A DNA stretch of 64,000 nt from CAYSPT01 sp964432985 (GTDB lineage Bacteria; Muiribacteriota; CAYSPT01), in the NCBI GenBank assembly GCA_964432985.1, contig CAYSPT010000016.1, forward strand, positions 1-64,000, read 5' to 3'. How positions within the stretch are numbered: position 1 is the stretch's first letter; each line of letters starts with the position of its first letter. A program made the translations under genes and the position numbers. Below are positions 1 through 8,082 of this stretch, piece after piece. The notes beneath the pieces were generated by a model that saw nothing but the letters and a program-made list of their open reading frames with translations, ran no database searches and had not been told where the DNA came from.

Positions 1-121
1 TCGTATTCCACAGTTGACCACCGCTATTCCCGAGATGACTGCGTACCATCAATTCTAAACCTTACTACACTTACTTAGCAAAGGGTAAGTTGCTCAAGCA
101 AGAAGCGTTGAGCGTGAGGTG

Positions 122-784
122 TTACGGACCGGGGGCTGCGCTGGTACCGTCCATGGGTTTCTCCGGGGAATTATGCCTGGTGCACCAGACGGTGTGAGAT
201 GAGGCATGATATCGGTATTTTCCACTCTGCCTGCATCGGGGAATTTCCTTTATATAGTCGGGAACGAGGCTTTGGCCGGCCATACTGTGAGTGTCTATCT
301 CACAATCGCCGCCCCCGGCGAATTTCTCTTCTTCCTGCTTCATCTCCCACAGATTGATAGCTTCCAGCATGGATTTCATATTCACCAGGCATTCCCGCTG
401 TCTGGTTTTTAGCCGCCGCTGGAGCCAGTAGGGAGAGGTGAGATAATACGCTGCCAGCGGGGCCAGGATGAACAGACCGGCGATTATTGCTATCAAAACC
501 AGCGGTCTGGATTTTGCGGAATAGTCGGCGGGAGGTTCCCCGTCAACGACTACCGGTCCCGGTACGACTACCGGCCCGGTCAGGGGTATTTTCAACATAA
601 TCCGCTGCTCGACGTTCAGTTGTCCCGCCGCATTCTCTTTTGAAACATTCTCTTTTGAAACATTCTCTTCTGACGCATTTTCTTCCGTTATTACGGCGCC
701 GCAGTTACGGCAGAACGTGTGCTCCGCCGCCACCGGTTCACCGCATAAAGGACAGCACTTCCCGTCATTGCTTATGTGTGCCAC
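122..784 (-). CDS. Zinc-ribbon, single-TM protein with pilin-like C-terminal module
   Basis: I do not recognise a named family. Residues 10-28 form a zinc ribbon (C11-x2-C14 and C25-x2-C28). A Glu/Asn/Lys-rich linker made of 5-residue repeats (ENVSK) follows, then a Pro/Val-rich stretch, one membrane helix at about 94-115, and an outside domain. That domain matches the C-terminal part of the type IV prepilin at 9299-9727: a Cys-Leu-x-Asn-Met segment, Pro-Asp-Tyr-Ile-Lys, and a Cys-x3-Gly-x-Tyr...Val-Trp-Cys-x2-His motif (about C184-H204). The class III pilin leader is absent. The start is GTG with AGGA directly adjacent, so the exact start is uncertain. By inference it is a membrane-anchored pilin relative rather than a pilus subunit. 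Confidence 0.75.
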   Translation of the reverse strand: MAHISNDGKCCPLCGEPVAAEHTFCRNCGAVITEENASEENVSKENVSKENAAGQLNVEQRIMLKIPLTGPVVVPGPVVVDGEPPADYSAKSRPLVLIAIIAGLFILAPLAAYYLTSPYWLQRRLKTRQRECLVNMKSMLEAINLWEMKQEEEKFAGGGDCEIDTHSMAGQSLVPDYIKEIPRCRQSGKYRYHASSHTVWCTRHNSPEKPMDGTSAAPGP

Positions 785-824
785 TCCTCATATATCATTT
801 TCACTCTCTGCCCCTGAAAGAATC

Positions 825-1466
825 TTACTCGGGCCCGGTATAGGCGACCACTACCGGGGCGTTGACCGGCTGGTACCAGAGATCACACGTGCTGGCGTTG
901 ATGAAGGTGGTGCCGCCATCATCAAAAACGCCGGCTCCCTCGTGGATGTGCCCGAAGATGTGCAGCCGGGGCTTAACCCGTCTCACTGCATCCAGAAGAT
1001 CGTGGCATCCCACCTGCTCCCCCCCTCGCGAAGTCATGTCGCCGAATCCCAACGGAGGCCCGTGGGTTATGAGCACATCGGTGTCTGGCGGTATCAGGTC
1101 CCATTTCTCCCTGATTGCAGCTCCGCGCTGAAGGTTGAAGGCCCAGTCGTAGAACCACGGCTGCCAGGGGCTGCCCCATAAGCGGATGCCCTGTACCGTG
1201 ACCGCCCGGTCCCGAAGGTAGGTGCAGTTGGTGAGGAGCGCTTCTGCCTCCCGGGGGTTCCGCTCGAAGCAAAAGTCGTGGTTACCGGCGATGACAATCT
1301 TGTCCCGGTGCGGAAGAGAGCCGAGGAAATCGTTGAAATCCTCCACGTCCTTAAGCGCCCCCTGGTTGGTCAAATCTCCGGCGTGGACCAGGATATCGCC
1401 GTCCGGTATTTCACAAGCCCGGTGCAGTGAATGAGTGTCGCTGATGGCCACGATAGTAATTGTCAT
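825..1466 (-). CDS. Calcineurin-like metallophosphoesterase
   Basis: A binuclear metal phosphoesterase of the small single-domain (MPPED/UPF0046-like) type. All five motifs are visible: SDTHS near the N-terminus, GDLTNQG, GNHDFCFE, THGPP and FGHIHEG. They supply the Asp/His/Asn metal ligands, so an active hydrolase of phosphomono- or phosphodiesters is expected; the substrate is unknown. About 213 residues with no signal peptide, hence cytoplasmic. I chose the ATG at 1466, just before the first beta strand, over a TTG seven codons upstream that has no better ribosome site. It is divergent from the LolA-like operon. Confidence 0.9.
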   Translation of the reverse strand: MTITIVAISDTHSLHRACEIPDGDILVHAGDLTNQGALKDVEDFNDFLGSLPHRDKIVIAGNHDFCFERNPREAEALLTNCTYLRDRAVTVQGIRLWGSPWQPWFYDWAFNLQRGAAIREKWDLIPPDTDVLITHGPPLGFGDMTSRGGEQVGCHDLLDAVRRVKPRLHIFGHIHEGAGVFDDGGTTFINASTCDLWYQPVNAPVVVAYTGPE

Positions 1467-1508
1467 GGTCTTTTTATGGTAGCACAAACCTGCCCCGACC
1501 GTTACGGT

Positions 1509-1613
1509 GCTCCGGCCGCGGCCGGAGCTTTAGGCTGTCTTGGGTGAAAGCTGTTCTGTCGCGCACACGGGGGAGCTATGTGTCCCGTTGAGGGTTGTAC
1601 TAATTTTTAGTAC
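1509..1613. promoter_or_regulatory. Two palindromes between divergent genes
   Basis: The 323-base intergenic stretch 1467-1789 holds no gene. It contains a perfect 20-bp palindrome, GCTCCGGCCGCGGCCGGAGC (1509-1528), and a 17-bp dyad GTACTAA-TTT-TTAGTAC (1597-1613). Both lie upstream of two divergent genes, so operators are more likely than terminators. No regulator gene is adjacent. Confidence 0.4.
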
Positions 1614-1671
1614 GAGTTGCTTAACAGGGTATGTACCCGGAGAAAGGAATACCATCGTGTGCTCCTGATAC

Positions 1672-1700
1672 TTGGTATCCGATAAAATAATCGTGATAAT
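1672..1700 (+). promoter_or_regulatory. Putative sigma70-type promoter of the LolA-like operon
   Basis: TTGGTA, a 17-bp spacer and GATAAT (5 of 6 to the -10 consensus) lie about 90 bp upstream of the first operon gene. The region is A/T-rich compared with the genes on either side. The predicted transcript start is near 1707. Confidence 0.45.
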
Positions 1701-1789
1701 ATTGTGATATAAGGTATCATTCTGGTTGAAAAACCCGCATGAGGGAAATTCGTATATTTGAAAAAAGCATCCGAAACGAGGATGACGTC

Positions 1790-2638
1790 ATGAATGGCCG
1801 ACTGAAGAATTTGTTGATGGGCGTAACTGCTGTGTTGATAATTGTGGTTATAGGCTTTATTCGTGACGCGAATTTCATATCTCCCGTCGCTGCCGATGAA
1901 CCGGCGGGTATCACCTTGGAGACCGGCCCTGGAAAGACGCCGCAGAGCGCCGAGACCCTGGATGTGGAAGCCTGTATCCGGCGCTTCGAAGACCTGTACC
2001 GGGCCGACAGCAGTTTTGCCGCCATAAAGTTCACGGTTAAACGGCCGCGGAAAACCCGGACACTGATGATGAAGAGTTGGACCAGGGGGCAGGAAAAGTC
2101 GTTGATCATCATCGATAAACCGCCCCGGGAGGCGGGGATCGCCACCCTGCGGGTAGAGCAGAATCTCTGGAACTACCTGCCGCGTATCTCCCGCACCATC
2201 CGCATCCCCCCCTCCATGCTGCGTGGCGCCTGGATGGGAAGCGATTTCACCAACGACGATCTGGTCAAGGAGTCGTCATACCTGAACGATTACACCTATT
2301 CCCTCAAGGGCCGTTCCACCGATCCGCCGGGGTGGAGAATCGAGTTTCAAGCCAGACCCGGAGTGGTAGGCCTGTGGGAGCGAATCGAGCTGGTGGTTGA
2401 CGAGGAGGGCAGTATCCCGCTGATCCAGGAGTTCTACGACCGCAAGAACCGTCTCTCCAGGATCATGGTGTTCGATCAGGTGGATGAGTTCGATGGTCGC
2501 CGGATTCCGTCCCGACTGGTGGTGACGCCCACCCGGGAGACGGGCAAGTCTACCGAAGTGAAATACCTGGATATCGATTTCAACGTCGACGTTCCCGACA
2601 GCACCTTCAGCCTGTCGCGCCTGGAGCAAAAACGATGA
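1790..2638 (+). CDS. LolA-like outer-membrane lipoprotein-sorting protein (periplasmic)
   Basis: A 282-residue exported protein with an N-terminal hydrophobic segment (about 8-24) followed by a beta-rich domain of the 'outer membrane lipoprotein-sorting protein' type (LolA_like, PF17131 group). Visible hallmarks are Arg-Ile-Pro-Pro-Ser-Met-Leu, Met-Gly-Ser-Asp-Phe-Thr-Asn-Asp-Asp-Leu, and a C-terminal beta strand pattern ending in Val-Pro-Asp-x-Thr-Phe-Ser. Family members form a half-barrel that carries lipidated cargo across the periplasm. I chose the ATG at 1790 because GAGG sits 9 nt upstream; the ATG at 1739 has no ribosome site. It leads an operon with two permeases and an ATPase, so it is probably their periplasmic partner. 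The cargo is not known. Confidence 0.8.
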   Translation: MNGRLKNLLMGVTAVLIIVVIGFIRDANFISPVAADEPAGITLETGPGKTPQSAETLDVEACIRRFEDLYRADSSFAAIKFTVKRPRKTRTLMMKSWTRGQEKSLIIIDKPPREAGIATLRVEQNLWNYLPRISRTIRIPPSMLRGAWMGSDFTNDDLVKESSYLNDYTYSLKGRSTDPPGWRIEFQARPGVVGLWERIELVVDEEGSIPLIQEFYDRKNRLSRIMVFDQVDEFDGRRIPSRLVVTPTRETGKSTEVKYLDIDFNVDVPDSTFSLSRLEQKR

Positions 2639-2681
2639 AATTTTCCGGTAACGGACCGGACCGAAGAATGGTGCACGGCAC

Positions 2682-3917
2682 ATGAAATTCAGTACGACAA
2701 AAATTGCCTGGCGAAACCTGGGCCGCAACCGGAAACGCACCGGTATGGCCCTGGCCGCCATCGCCCTGGGGATCGTTGGGGTGCTGCTGTACAACGGTAT
2801 CATGAACGGGTTCATGGACATCCTGTTCGATCTGGTTACCGGCCCGCTGGTGGGGCACATCCAGATACACGCTCCCGGGTGGCGTGACGAGCGGGCCATC
2901 GACCTGTTCGTGGAGGACCTTCAAGAGGTTGTTACAGAGCTGCGGGGCTGCGAAACGGTGCAAACCGTCGCGCCGCGGAACTACGCCCCGGTACTTGCCG
3001 CCGTGGAAGAGGACGCTTTTACCGCGGTGGTCGCCGGGATAGACGAAAATGCAGAGTCCGGAGCGTCGGGCCTGCTGGGGGCCGGCGTCCGTCCCGGGCT
3101 GATCGGGGAGCACCGGGTCCTGGTGGGGCGGGGACTGGCCAACAGGATGGGGATAGAAACAGGGCAGGAGATGGCCATCGTCGGCCAGGCCGCCGATGGC
3201 TCTATTGCCAACGACCTGTACACCGTGGCCGGTATCATCGACACAAATGTAGAAATAGTGAACCGAAACGGTGTGGTCATGACCCTGGCCGATTCGCAGG
3301 AGCTGCTGATGATGCCGGGATGCGCCCACGAGATAATCCTCCGCCTGGAGCGCGTTGAAGATGTTCCCGGGCTCGTGGAAAAGCTATCTACGCATCCGCG
3401 TCTGGCCGGGCTCGAGGTAATCACCTGGGACAGAGTCATGCCTGACACTGCCGCCGCCCTGGAGTACAGTTACTTTTTTACCCTCATCATACTGGTTCTG
3501 ATGCTGATCGCCGCCGCCGCGGGTATCACCAATACCATGATGATGGCCACCTTCGAGCGTACCCACGAGTTCGGTATGCTCATGGCCCTGGGCTGTTCAC
3601 CGAGACGGATCGTCCGCATGATCCTGTGTGAAGCTGTCATTCTCGGTGTGGTGGGCGCAGTGGCCGGTGCCATGCTCGGGCTCGGTGCGGTCAGCTATAC
3701 CGGGGTCACCGGGATTGACTTTGCCGCCATGGGGGGCGAGGCGGCCAGAGACATCTCGTCCCAGGGGATGATCATCCCCATGGTGGTATACCCTCGTTTG
3801 AAATTTCTTGATATTGCCGTTTGCATGCTGGCGGTTCTGCTGACGGCGGTGCTGTCGACTATCTGGCCGGCGGTCCACGCCGTGGGCCTGGAACCGGTGG
3901 AGGCCATGCGCTTATGA
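2682..3917 (+). CDS. ABC transporter permease, FtsX/LolC-E type (first of pair)
   Basis: A 411-residue inner-membrane permease with the MacB/LolCDE layout: a cytoplasmic Ala-Trp-Arg-Asn-Leu start, TM1 at about 22-45, a large periplasmic domain (about 46-260), then three C-terminal helices. The Thr-His-Glu-Phe-Gly-Met-Leu-Met-Ala-Leu-Gly coupling stretch before TM3 is typical of FtsX permeases. Such proteins do not transport through a channel; they use ATP hydrolysis to move a periplasmic or membrane-embedded substrate. It pairs with the permease at 4109-5353 and the ATPase at 5356-6090. The coding start is 43 nt after the LolA-like gene. Confidence 0.9.
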   Translation: MKFSTTKIAWRNLGRNRKRTGMALAAIALGIVGVLLYNGIMNGFMDILFDLVTGPLVGHIQIHAPGWRDERAIDLFVEDLQEVVTELRGCETVQTVAPRNYAPVLAAVEEDAFTAVVAGIDENAESGASGLLGAGVRPGLIGEHRVLVGRGLANRMGIETGQEMAIVGQAADGSIANDLYTVAGIIDTNVEIVNRNGVVMTLADSQELLMMPGCAHEIILRLERVEDVPGLVEKLSTHPRLAGLEVITWDRVMPDTAAALEYSYFFTLIILVLMLIAAAAGITNTMMMATFERTHEFGMLMALGCSPRRIVRMILCEAVILGVVGAVAGAMLGLGAVSYTGVTGIDFAAMGGEAARDISSQGMIIPMVVYPRLKFLDIAVCMLAVLLTAVLSTIWPAVHAVGLEPVEAMRL

Positions 3918-3919
3918 TA

Positions 3920-4117
3920 AGCCCGCATATTCCACAAACACTCCAGCTGCGGCCACGGAATCGGCGCTTCATCGAAGCGACGCATCTTCTTCGTTACGCT
4001 CCGTCGGCTATCCTCATCGTATCACCAAGGATACGATTCCGGGAGCCTCGGTCGCGTGCCTTGAATCTGCAAACGCCTCCGCTACCTCGCGAAGGAGGTT
4101 CATGAAATATGCGGGCT
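3920..4117. mobile_element. 198-bp MITE-like element with 12-bp terminal inverted repeats
   Basis: AGCCCGCATATT (3920-3931) and its exact reverse complement AATATGCGGGCT (4106-4117) bound a stretch with no credible coding capacity, inserted between two operon genes that would otherwise be almost adjacent. The left repeat begins 3 nt after the first permease stop. The right end carries AAGGAGG (4092-4098) and overlaps the first three codons of the second permease. No convincing target-site duplication is seen. It is too small to encode a transposase, so a non-autonomous element is inferred. Confidence 0.65.
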
Positions 4118-5353
4118 AGCTCGATTACCACCCGGTTTGCCCATCGCAGTGTGGGCCGGAACCTGCGCCGCACCGCGCTGTCGGTAGCGGGTATCGGCAT
4201 CGGTATCGCCATCGCCCTGATAATCACCGCCTGGGTGAAAGGTGAGCAGGGCATGTTTCTCAGGACCATGGCCGAAACTGGTACCGGTCATCTCCGGGTG
4301 GCGCCCCCGGGGTGGAACGAGACCCGTGATATCAATCTTCGTTTGAACGGGTGGAAGCAGGCCCTGGCCGTGGTTTCGGATGAATCTGAAATCAAGGCGG
4401 CCGCTCCCCGGGCCCGGGTGGAAGCCATCCTGGCCTTCGGCACCAGGGTGACGGGGGTGGAGATGCTGGGAGTTGATCCGCAGCTTGAACCATCCATCAA
4501 TCGTCTGGTGAAGGTGATCACCGACGGGCGGTATCTGGAACCCGGGGACCGGGGCGCCGCGGTGGTGGGGAAGGGAATCTGCCAGCGGCTGGAGGTAGAG
4601 CTGGATGACGACCTGCTGGTCAGCGCAGCCGGTAAGGACGGCGCGATCAACAGCGCCATGCTCCGAATCGTAGGCGTGGTGGAGACCGGAAGCAAGGAGG
4701 TGGATGCCGCCATCTGCCACGTGCCCCTGGCCGACCTGGAAGCCATCAGCGGCTACCCGGGAGCCGGCGAAGTGACCATGACGGTCCATGATATCCACCG
4801 CATAGATGCTATCGCCGCCAGACTCGGCCCTCAGGTGAAGCAAAACGGCGACCTGCTCACCTGGGCGGAGATCATGCCGTCGCTCAAAGCCGGTGTGACC
4901 ACCGACATCACCTTCGGCCGGATCATGGTGGGCGTGATCGTATTCATCGTGCTTCTGGGAGTGACCAGCGCCCAGCTGACCGCGGTGCTGGAGCGTAAAC
5001 GGGAGTTCGCGGTGCTGGCGGCGCTGGGGATGCGCGGCAGCCAGATAGTCAGGCTGCTGGTCATGGAAGCTTTCGTCCTGGGATTGGCCGGTGCCGTGCT
5101 GGGGCTCATCATCGGGTTCCCGGTGGTGTACTACCTGGCCACCACCGGATTCGACTTCAGTTTCTTTTACGAGGAAGGCAAGATAGCCGTGTCCGGTATC
5201 CTGGTGAACCCGATCCTGTATGCCGACATGGGGTGGTGGCTGGTAAGCTACGCCTTCGGCCTGGCTCTGGCATCCACCATCATCGCCTCCTTGTACCCGG
5301 CCTGGTTCGCCGTAAGAATCGAACCCACATCAGCATTGAGAGTGGTGCAATAA
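4109..5353 (+). CDS. ABC transporter permease, FtsX/LolC-E type (second of pair)
   Basis: A 414-residue paralogue of the permease at 2682-3917: TM1 near residues 22-42, a periplasmic domain with a Met-Leu-Gly-Val-Asp-Pro motif, and three C-terminal helices after Arg-Lys-Arg-Glu-Phe-Ala-Val-Leu-Ala-Ala-Leu-Gly. Two different permeases with one ATPase resembles the LolC/LolE heterodimer. The ATG at 4109 has AGGAGG 10 nt upstream. Both the ribosome site and the first codons lie inside the right end of the 198-bp repeat element, so the element now supplies translation initiation. An ATG at 4102 in another frame stops after five codons. Confidence 0.9.
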   Translation: MRASSITTRFAHRSVGRNLRRTALSVAGIGIGIAIALIITAWVKGEQGMFLRTMAETGTGHLRVAPPGWNETRDINLRLNGWKQALAVVSDESEIKAAAPRARVEAILAFGTRVTGVEMLGVDPQLEPSINRLVKVITDGRYLEPGDRGAAVVGKGICQRLEVELDDDLLVSAAGKDGAINSAMLRIVGVVETGSKEVDAAICHVPLADLEAISGYPGAGEVTMTVHDIHRIDAIAARLGPQVKQNGDLLTWAEIMPSLKAGVTTDITFGRIMVGVIVFIVLLGVTSAQLTAVLERKREFAVLAALGMRGSQIVRLLVMEAFVLGLAGAVLGLIIGFPVVYYLATTGFDFSFFYEEGKIAVSGILVNPILYADMGWWLVSYAFGLALASTIIASLYPAWFAVRIEPTSALRVVQ

Positions 5354-5355
5354 CC

Positions 5356-6090
5356 ATGGAAGAAAATGTTCTGGTATCCGCCAGAGACGTCACCAAGATA
5401 TACCACACCGGCACGGTCGATTTCCCGGCTATCCGGGGCCTGTCTCTGAAAGTTCGTCAGAGAGATTTCATGGCCCTGGTGGGCCCGTCGGGAAGCGGCA
5501 AGACGACGCTTCTCAACCTCATCGGAGCCCTGGACAAGGTCAACGACGGCACCATGACTGTCCTGGATCGGGACATCGCCGCGCTGAGCTCGAAAGAGCG
5601 TGCGCTGCTGCGGCTCAAATCACTGGGTTTCGTATTCCAGGCATATAACCTGGTGCCGGTTCTCACTGCCCTGGAGAACGTGGAGTTCGTCCTGGAGCTG
5701 CAGGGAGTTGGCGCCGAACGCCACCAGCAGGCCATGGAAATTCTGCAGCAGCTGGGCCTGGGCGATTTGGCCCACCGGCGTCCTAATGAGCTCTCCGGGG
5801 GACAGCAGCAACGGGTAGCGGTGGCCCGGGCAGTGGTCTCCCATCCGCAGCTGGTGCTGGCTGATGAGCCCACTGCCAACCTGGATACCGAGAACGCCGA
5901 AGCGCTGATGGAAATGATGCGGCGCCTGCACGATGAACACGGGATGACCTTCGTGTTTTCCACCCACGATTCCCGGGTGGTCGCTCACGCCACCCGGGTG
6001 GTGACTTTGCAGGACGGGCGGGTAGTGGCCGACGAGAGTCGGGTGGCCGACGAGAGTAAAGAACAAAATAGTGTCGGTCTGGTAAAATGA
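5356..6090 (+). CDS. ABC transporter ATPase, LolD/MacB type
   Basis: A 244-residue cytoplasmic ATPase. Walker A GPSGSGKTT, Q-loop Gln-Ala-Tyr-Asn, signature LSGGQQQRVAVARAV, Walker B LVLADEPTANLD and the switch His in STHD are all intact. It starts 3 nt after the second permease and will energise that pair. The C-terminus contains an in-frame 18-bp tandem duplication (6025-6057) that repeats Val-Ala-Asp-Glu-Ser-Arg/Lys just before the stop. LolD-like proteins power extraction of lipoproteins from the inner membrane. A role in exporting another lipid or lipidated cargo is equally possible here. Confidence 0.92.
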   Translation: MEENVLVSARDVTKIYHTGTVDFPAIRGLSLKVRQRDFMALVGPSGSGKTTLLNLIGALDKVNDGTMTVLDRDIAALSSKERALLRLKSLGFVFQAYNLVPVLTALENVEFVLELQGVGAERHQQAMEILQQLGLGDLAHRRPNELSGGQQQRVAVARAVVSHPQLVLADEPTANLDTENAEALMEMMRRLHDEHGMTFVFSTHDSRVVAHATRVVTLQDGRVVADESRVADESKEQNSVGLVK

Positions 6091-6152
6091 GAGAATTATA
6101 GACTCTGAGAGAATTGGTCGCTTTTGCGGGCGTAGAAAGTGAGGATGAGATT

Positions 6153-6662
6153 ATGAGAAAGATGCTCTCAATAAGCCTGGTTCTGGTTCTGGTTTTGGCA
6201 GTCGGATGCGGTAAATCCGGTACTTCCGACGGCGACGGTGCCAGCGCGGTAAACGTTGCAGGTAAAGCCGTTGCCGGAACCTGGGATAAAACCAATCCCG
6301 ATGATTTGATTCCGGAGGATGCCGTCAAACGTGTTTTGGAAATTACCGGGTCTGTAACAAAAAATATCAGCAAAAAGGGCTCTTCCTGGAGTTGCGTATT
6401 TATGTCAACAGAGGGAAAAGGGCTGGTTGTCGTGATATATCCCAATGCTGGCGACAAATACAAAGAAGACAAATATTTTGAAAAGATTACGGTTGCCGGT
6501 AATGATGATGTGTATTGGATGACTTTTGGTTCTGAGGCGATTGTTTTTGATAAGGATTCTTGGTCTGTCAATCTTACTGTTACCCATCTCGGTGAAGATG
6601 ATGCGGTGGTGCTTGAAAAATCAAAAGAATTGGCTGGAATCGCTATAAGGAGGATAAACTGA
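6153..6662 (+). CDS. Small lipoprotein of unknown function
   Basis: A 169-residue lipoprotein. The N-terminus is a signal peptide ending in Leu-Ala-Val-Gly-Cys, a good lipobox, followed by a Gly/Ser/Asp-rich tether. The remaining roughly 125 residues form a mixed alpha/beta domain containing Trp-Ser-Cys-Val-Phe and Asp-Asp-Val-Tyr-Trp-Met segments, whose family I do not recognise. The ATG at 6153 was chosen because GAGG lies 8 nt upstream. Translation of the next gene appears coupled: its start overlaps this stop codon. By context it is an accessory part of the export system, possibly lipidated at the outer membrane. Confidence 0.7.
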   Translation: MRKMLSISLVLVLVLAVGCGKSGTSDGDGASAVNVAGKAVAGTWDKTNPDDLIPEDAVKRVLEITGSVTKNISKKGSSWSCVFMSTEGKGLVVVIYPNAGDKYKEDKYFEKITVAGNDDVYWMTFGSEAIVFDKDSWSVNLTVTHLGEDDAVVLEKSKELAGIAIRRIN

Positions 6663-8005
6663 ACCGGATTTCCAGGGGATTTGAAACTTACATATATAGT
6701 TTACTTCCGTCTGTTTTATTCACGGCTATTCTCATCACCACGCTCTTTTCTCTGCCTGCGCTTGCCCTGGAGCTGTGGTCGAGCAGTGATGGGGAACATC
6801 TCTTGGAGCTGAGCACCTCTTTAAAGGGAAGCTGGTTTTCCAGCCGGTACCCGGTCTCGTCCCTGACCGCTGCCCTGCTGCCGGTTTCCGAGCGCGACAG
6901 CGCCATTGCCTTCTGGCGGCTCAGGTTGACGGTTGCCGGCCGGCACGGCTCCCGGGTAACATCGGAAATCGCCTACGAAAACCGTATCCGCGACGTGGTA
7001 AACGGCGCCTGGCAGGCAGCCGGCTCCACGGGAGTTCTGCCTTCGGAAGCCTCCGCTCCCTACCGTCTCTCGCAGCTGGACGAAGCGGTGACTGTCAGGG
7101 GTAACGTCTTTTCTCACCGCCACGAACTTGACCGGGCATACGTGGCCGTTCACAACACACGCGGAGAATTGACCGTGGGGCGCCAGGCCGTCGGCCTGGG
7201 CCGGGGGATCCTTTTCGGGGCCGTAGACATATTCGCTCCGTTCTCACCGCTTGAGGTGGACCGGGAGTGGCGTCGAGGAATCGATGCCGTCCACGCCGAG
7301 TACTATCTTTCCCCAACCTCTTCATTAAGCCTGATAGGCGCTTTCGGCGATACCTCAAACGAATCGGCGTACCTGGGCAGGATCCGCGGGTACCGCCGCA
7401 ACTACGACGCCGAACTGGTCTTCGGCCGCCGCGCCCGGGACTACCTGTACGGACTGACTGTGTCGGCAGTGGTTGCGGGCGCCGAGCTTCACTGCGAGGT
7501 GGCGGCCTTCGACACCCCGGGAACCGAAGCCCGCGAAGGCGGTCTGTTCGGCGACGACCGGTACGTGGGCAAGATCGTCCTGGGAGGATCATACACCTTC
7601 GATGTGGGAAGCGATGTAGGTGGTGGTTTGTACACATTGCTGGAGTACCATTTCTCGGGATTCGGAACACAGCGAATCGAGCAGGCGGCGCAGCGATTGC
7701 TGGACCCGGACTACCGCGCACGGTATTTGAGAGGCGACAGCCAGATAACCGGTCAGGAAGCGCTGGCCCTGCAGATGTCGCTGGATATCGATCCCGAGCG
7801 CACCGCGGCGCTTCTGTGCATAGGCAGCCCGAACGACGGATCGGGAATTCTCTCCCCCTCCCTGACCTGGAATTACGCCGACAATGTCACCCTGGTGGCC
7901 ACGGCGTATTTCCCCTTCGGACATGAACCGTCGCCGGGGGCGGCGGTGAGCGAGTACGGCGGCTCACCGGAGAGCTTTTTCGTGCAGATCAGGACGTACT
8001 ACTGA
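6659..8005 (+). CDS. Outer-membrane beta-barrel protein with probable CTG start
   Basis: About 448 residues of alternating hydrophobic strands ending in an aromatic C-terminus (Thr-Tyr-Tyr), as expected for a BAM-assembled barrel. In frame upstream of the first conventional start (TTG, 6803) is a clear signal peptide ending Leu-Pro-Ala-Leu-Ala before Leu-Glu-Leu-Trp-Ser. The only plausible initiator for it is CTG at 6659, which has AAGGAGG 5 nt upstream and overlaps the preceding TGA as CTGA. The true start is therefore probably CTG, or an ATG altered by one base. Such barrels recur at the end of LolA-like/permease operons. Substrate unknown. Confidence 0.7.
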   Translation: MNRISRGFETYIYSLLPSVLFTAILITTLFSLPALALELWSSSDGEHLLELSTSLKGSWFSSRYPVSSLTAALLPVSERDSAIAFWRLRLTVAGRHGSRVTSEIAYENRIRDVVNGAWQAAGSTGVLPSEASAPYRLSQLDEAVTVRGNVFSHRHELDRAYVAVHNTRGELTVGRQAVGLGRGILFGAVDIFAPFSPLEVDREWRRGIDAVHAEYYLSPTSSLSLIGAFGDTSNESAYLGRIRGYRRNYDAELVFGRRARDYLYGLTVSAVVAGAELHCEVAAFDTPGTEAREGGLFGDDRYVGKIVLGGSYTFDVGSDVGGGLYTLLEYHFSGFGTQRIEQAAQRLLDPDYRARYLRGDSQITGQEALALQMSLDIDPERTAALLCIGSPNDGSGILSPSLTWNYADNVTLVATAYFPFGHEPSPGAAVSEYGGSPESFFVQIRTYY

Positions 8006-8045
8006 GCTGGACCGGATCGTGCACCCCGGATTGGTCAGGTGTGTT

Positions 8046-8076
8046 TTGACAACTGTTGTAAATATTACAACGGTTG
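8046..8076. promoter_or_regulatory. TTGACA box overlapping a dyad (operator-like)
   Basis: TTGACA (8046-8051) overlaps an inverted repeat, CAACTGTTGTAA-ATA-TTACAACGGTTG (8050-8076), with 11 of 12 paired positions. No good -10 stands at 16-18 bp. It may be a repressor or activator site serving queE, about 290 bp downstream across a hairpin array and a gap. Confidence 0.3.
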
Positions 8077-8082
8077 TTATAG

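Noticed and set aside
4100..4843. A 247-codon frame opposite the second permease
   Set aside because: Antisense to a well-supported FtsX-type permease; composition is His/Arg/Gly-rich with no recognisable fold.
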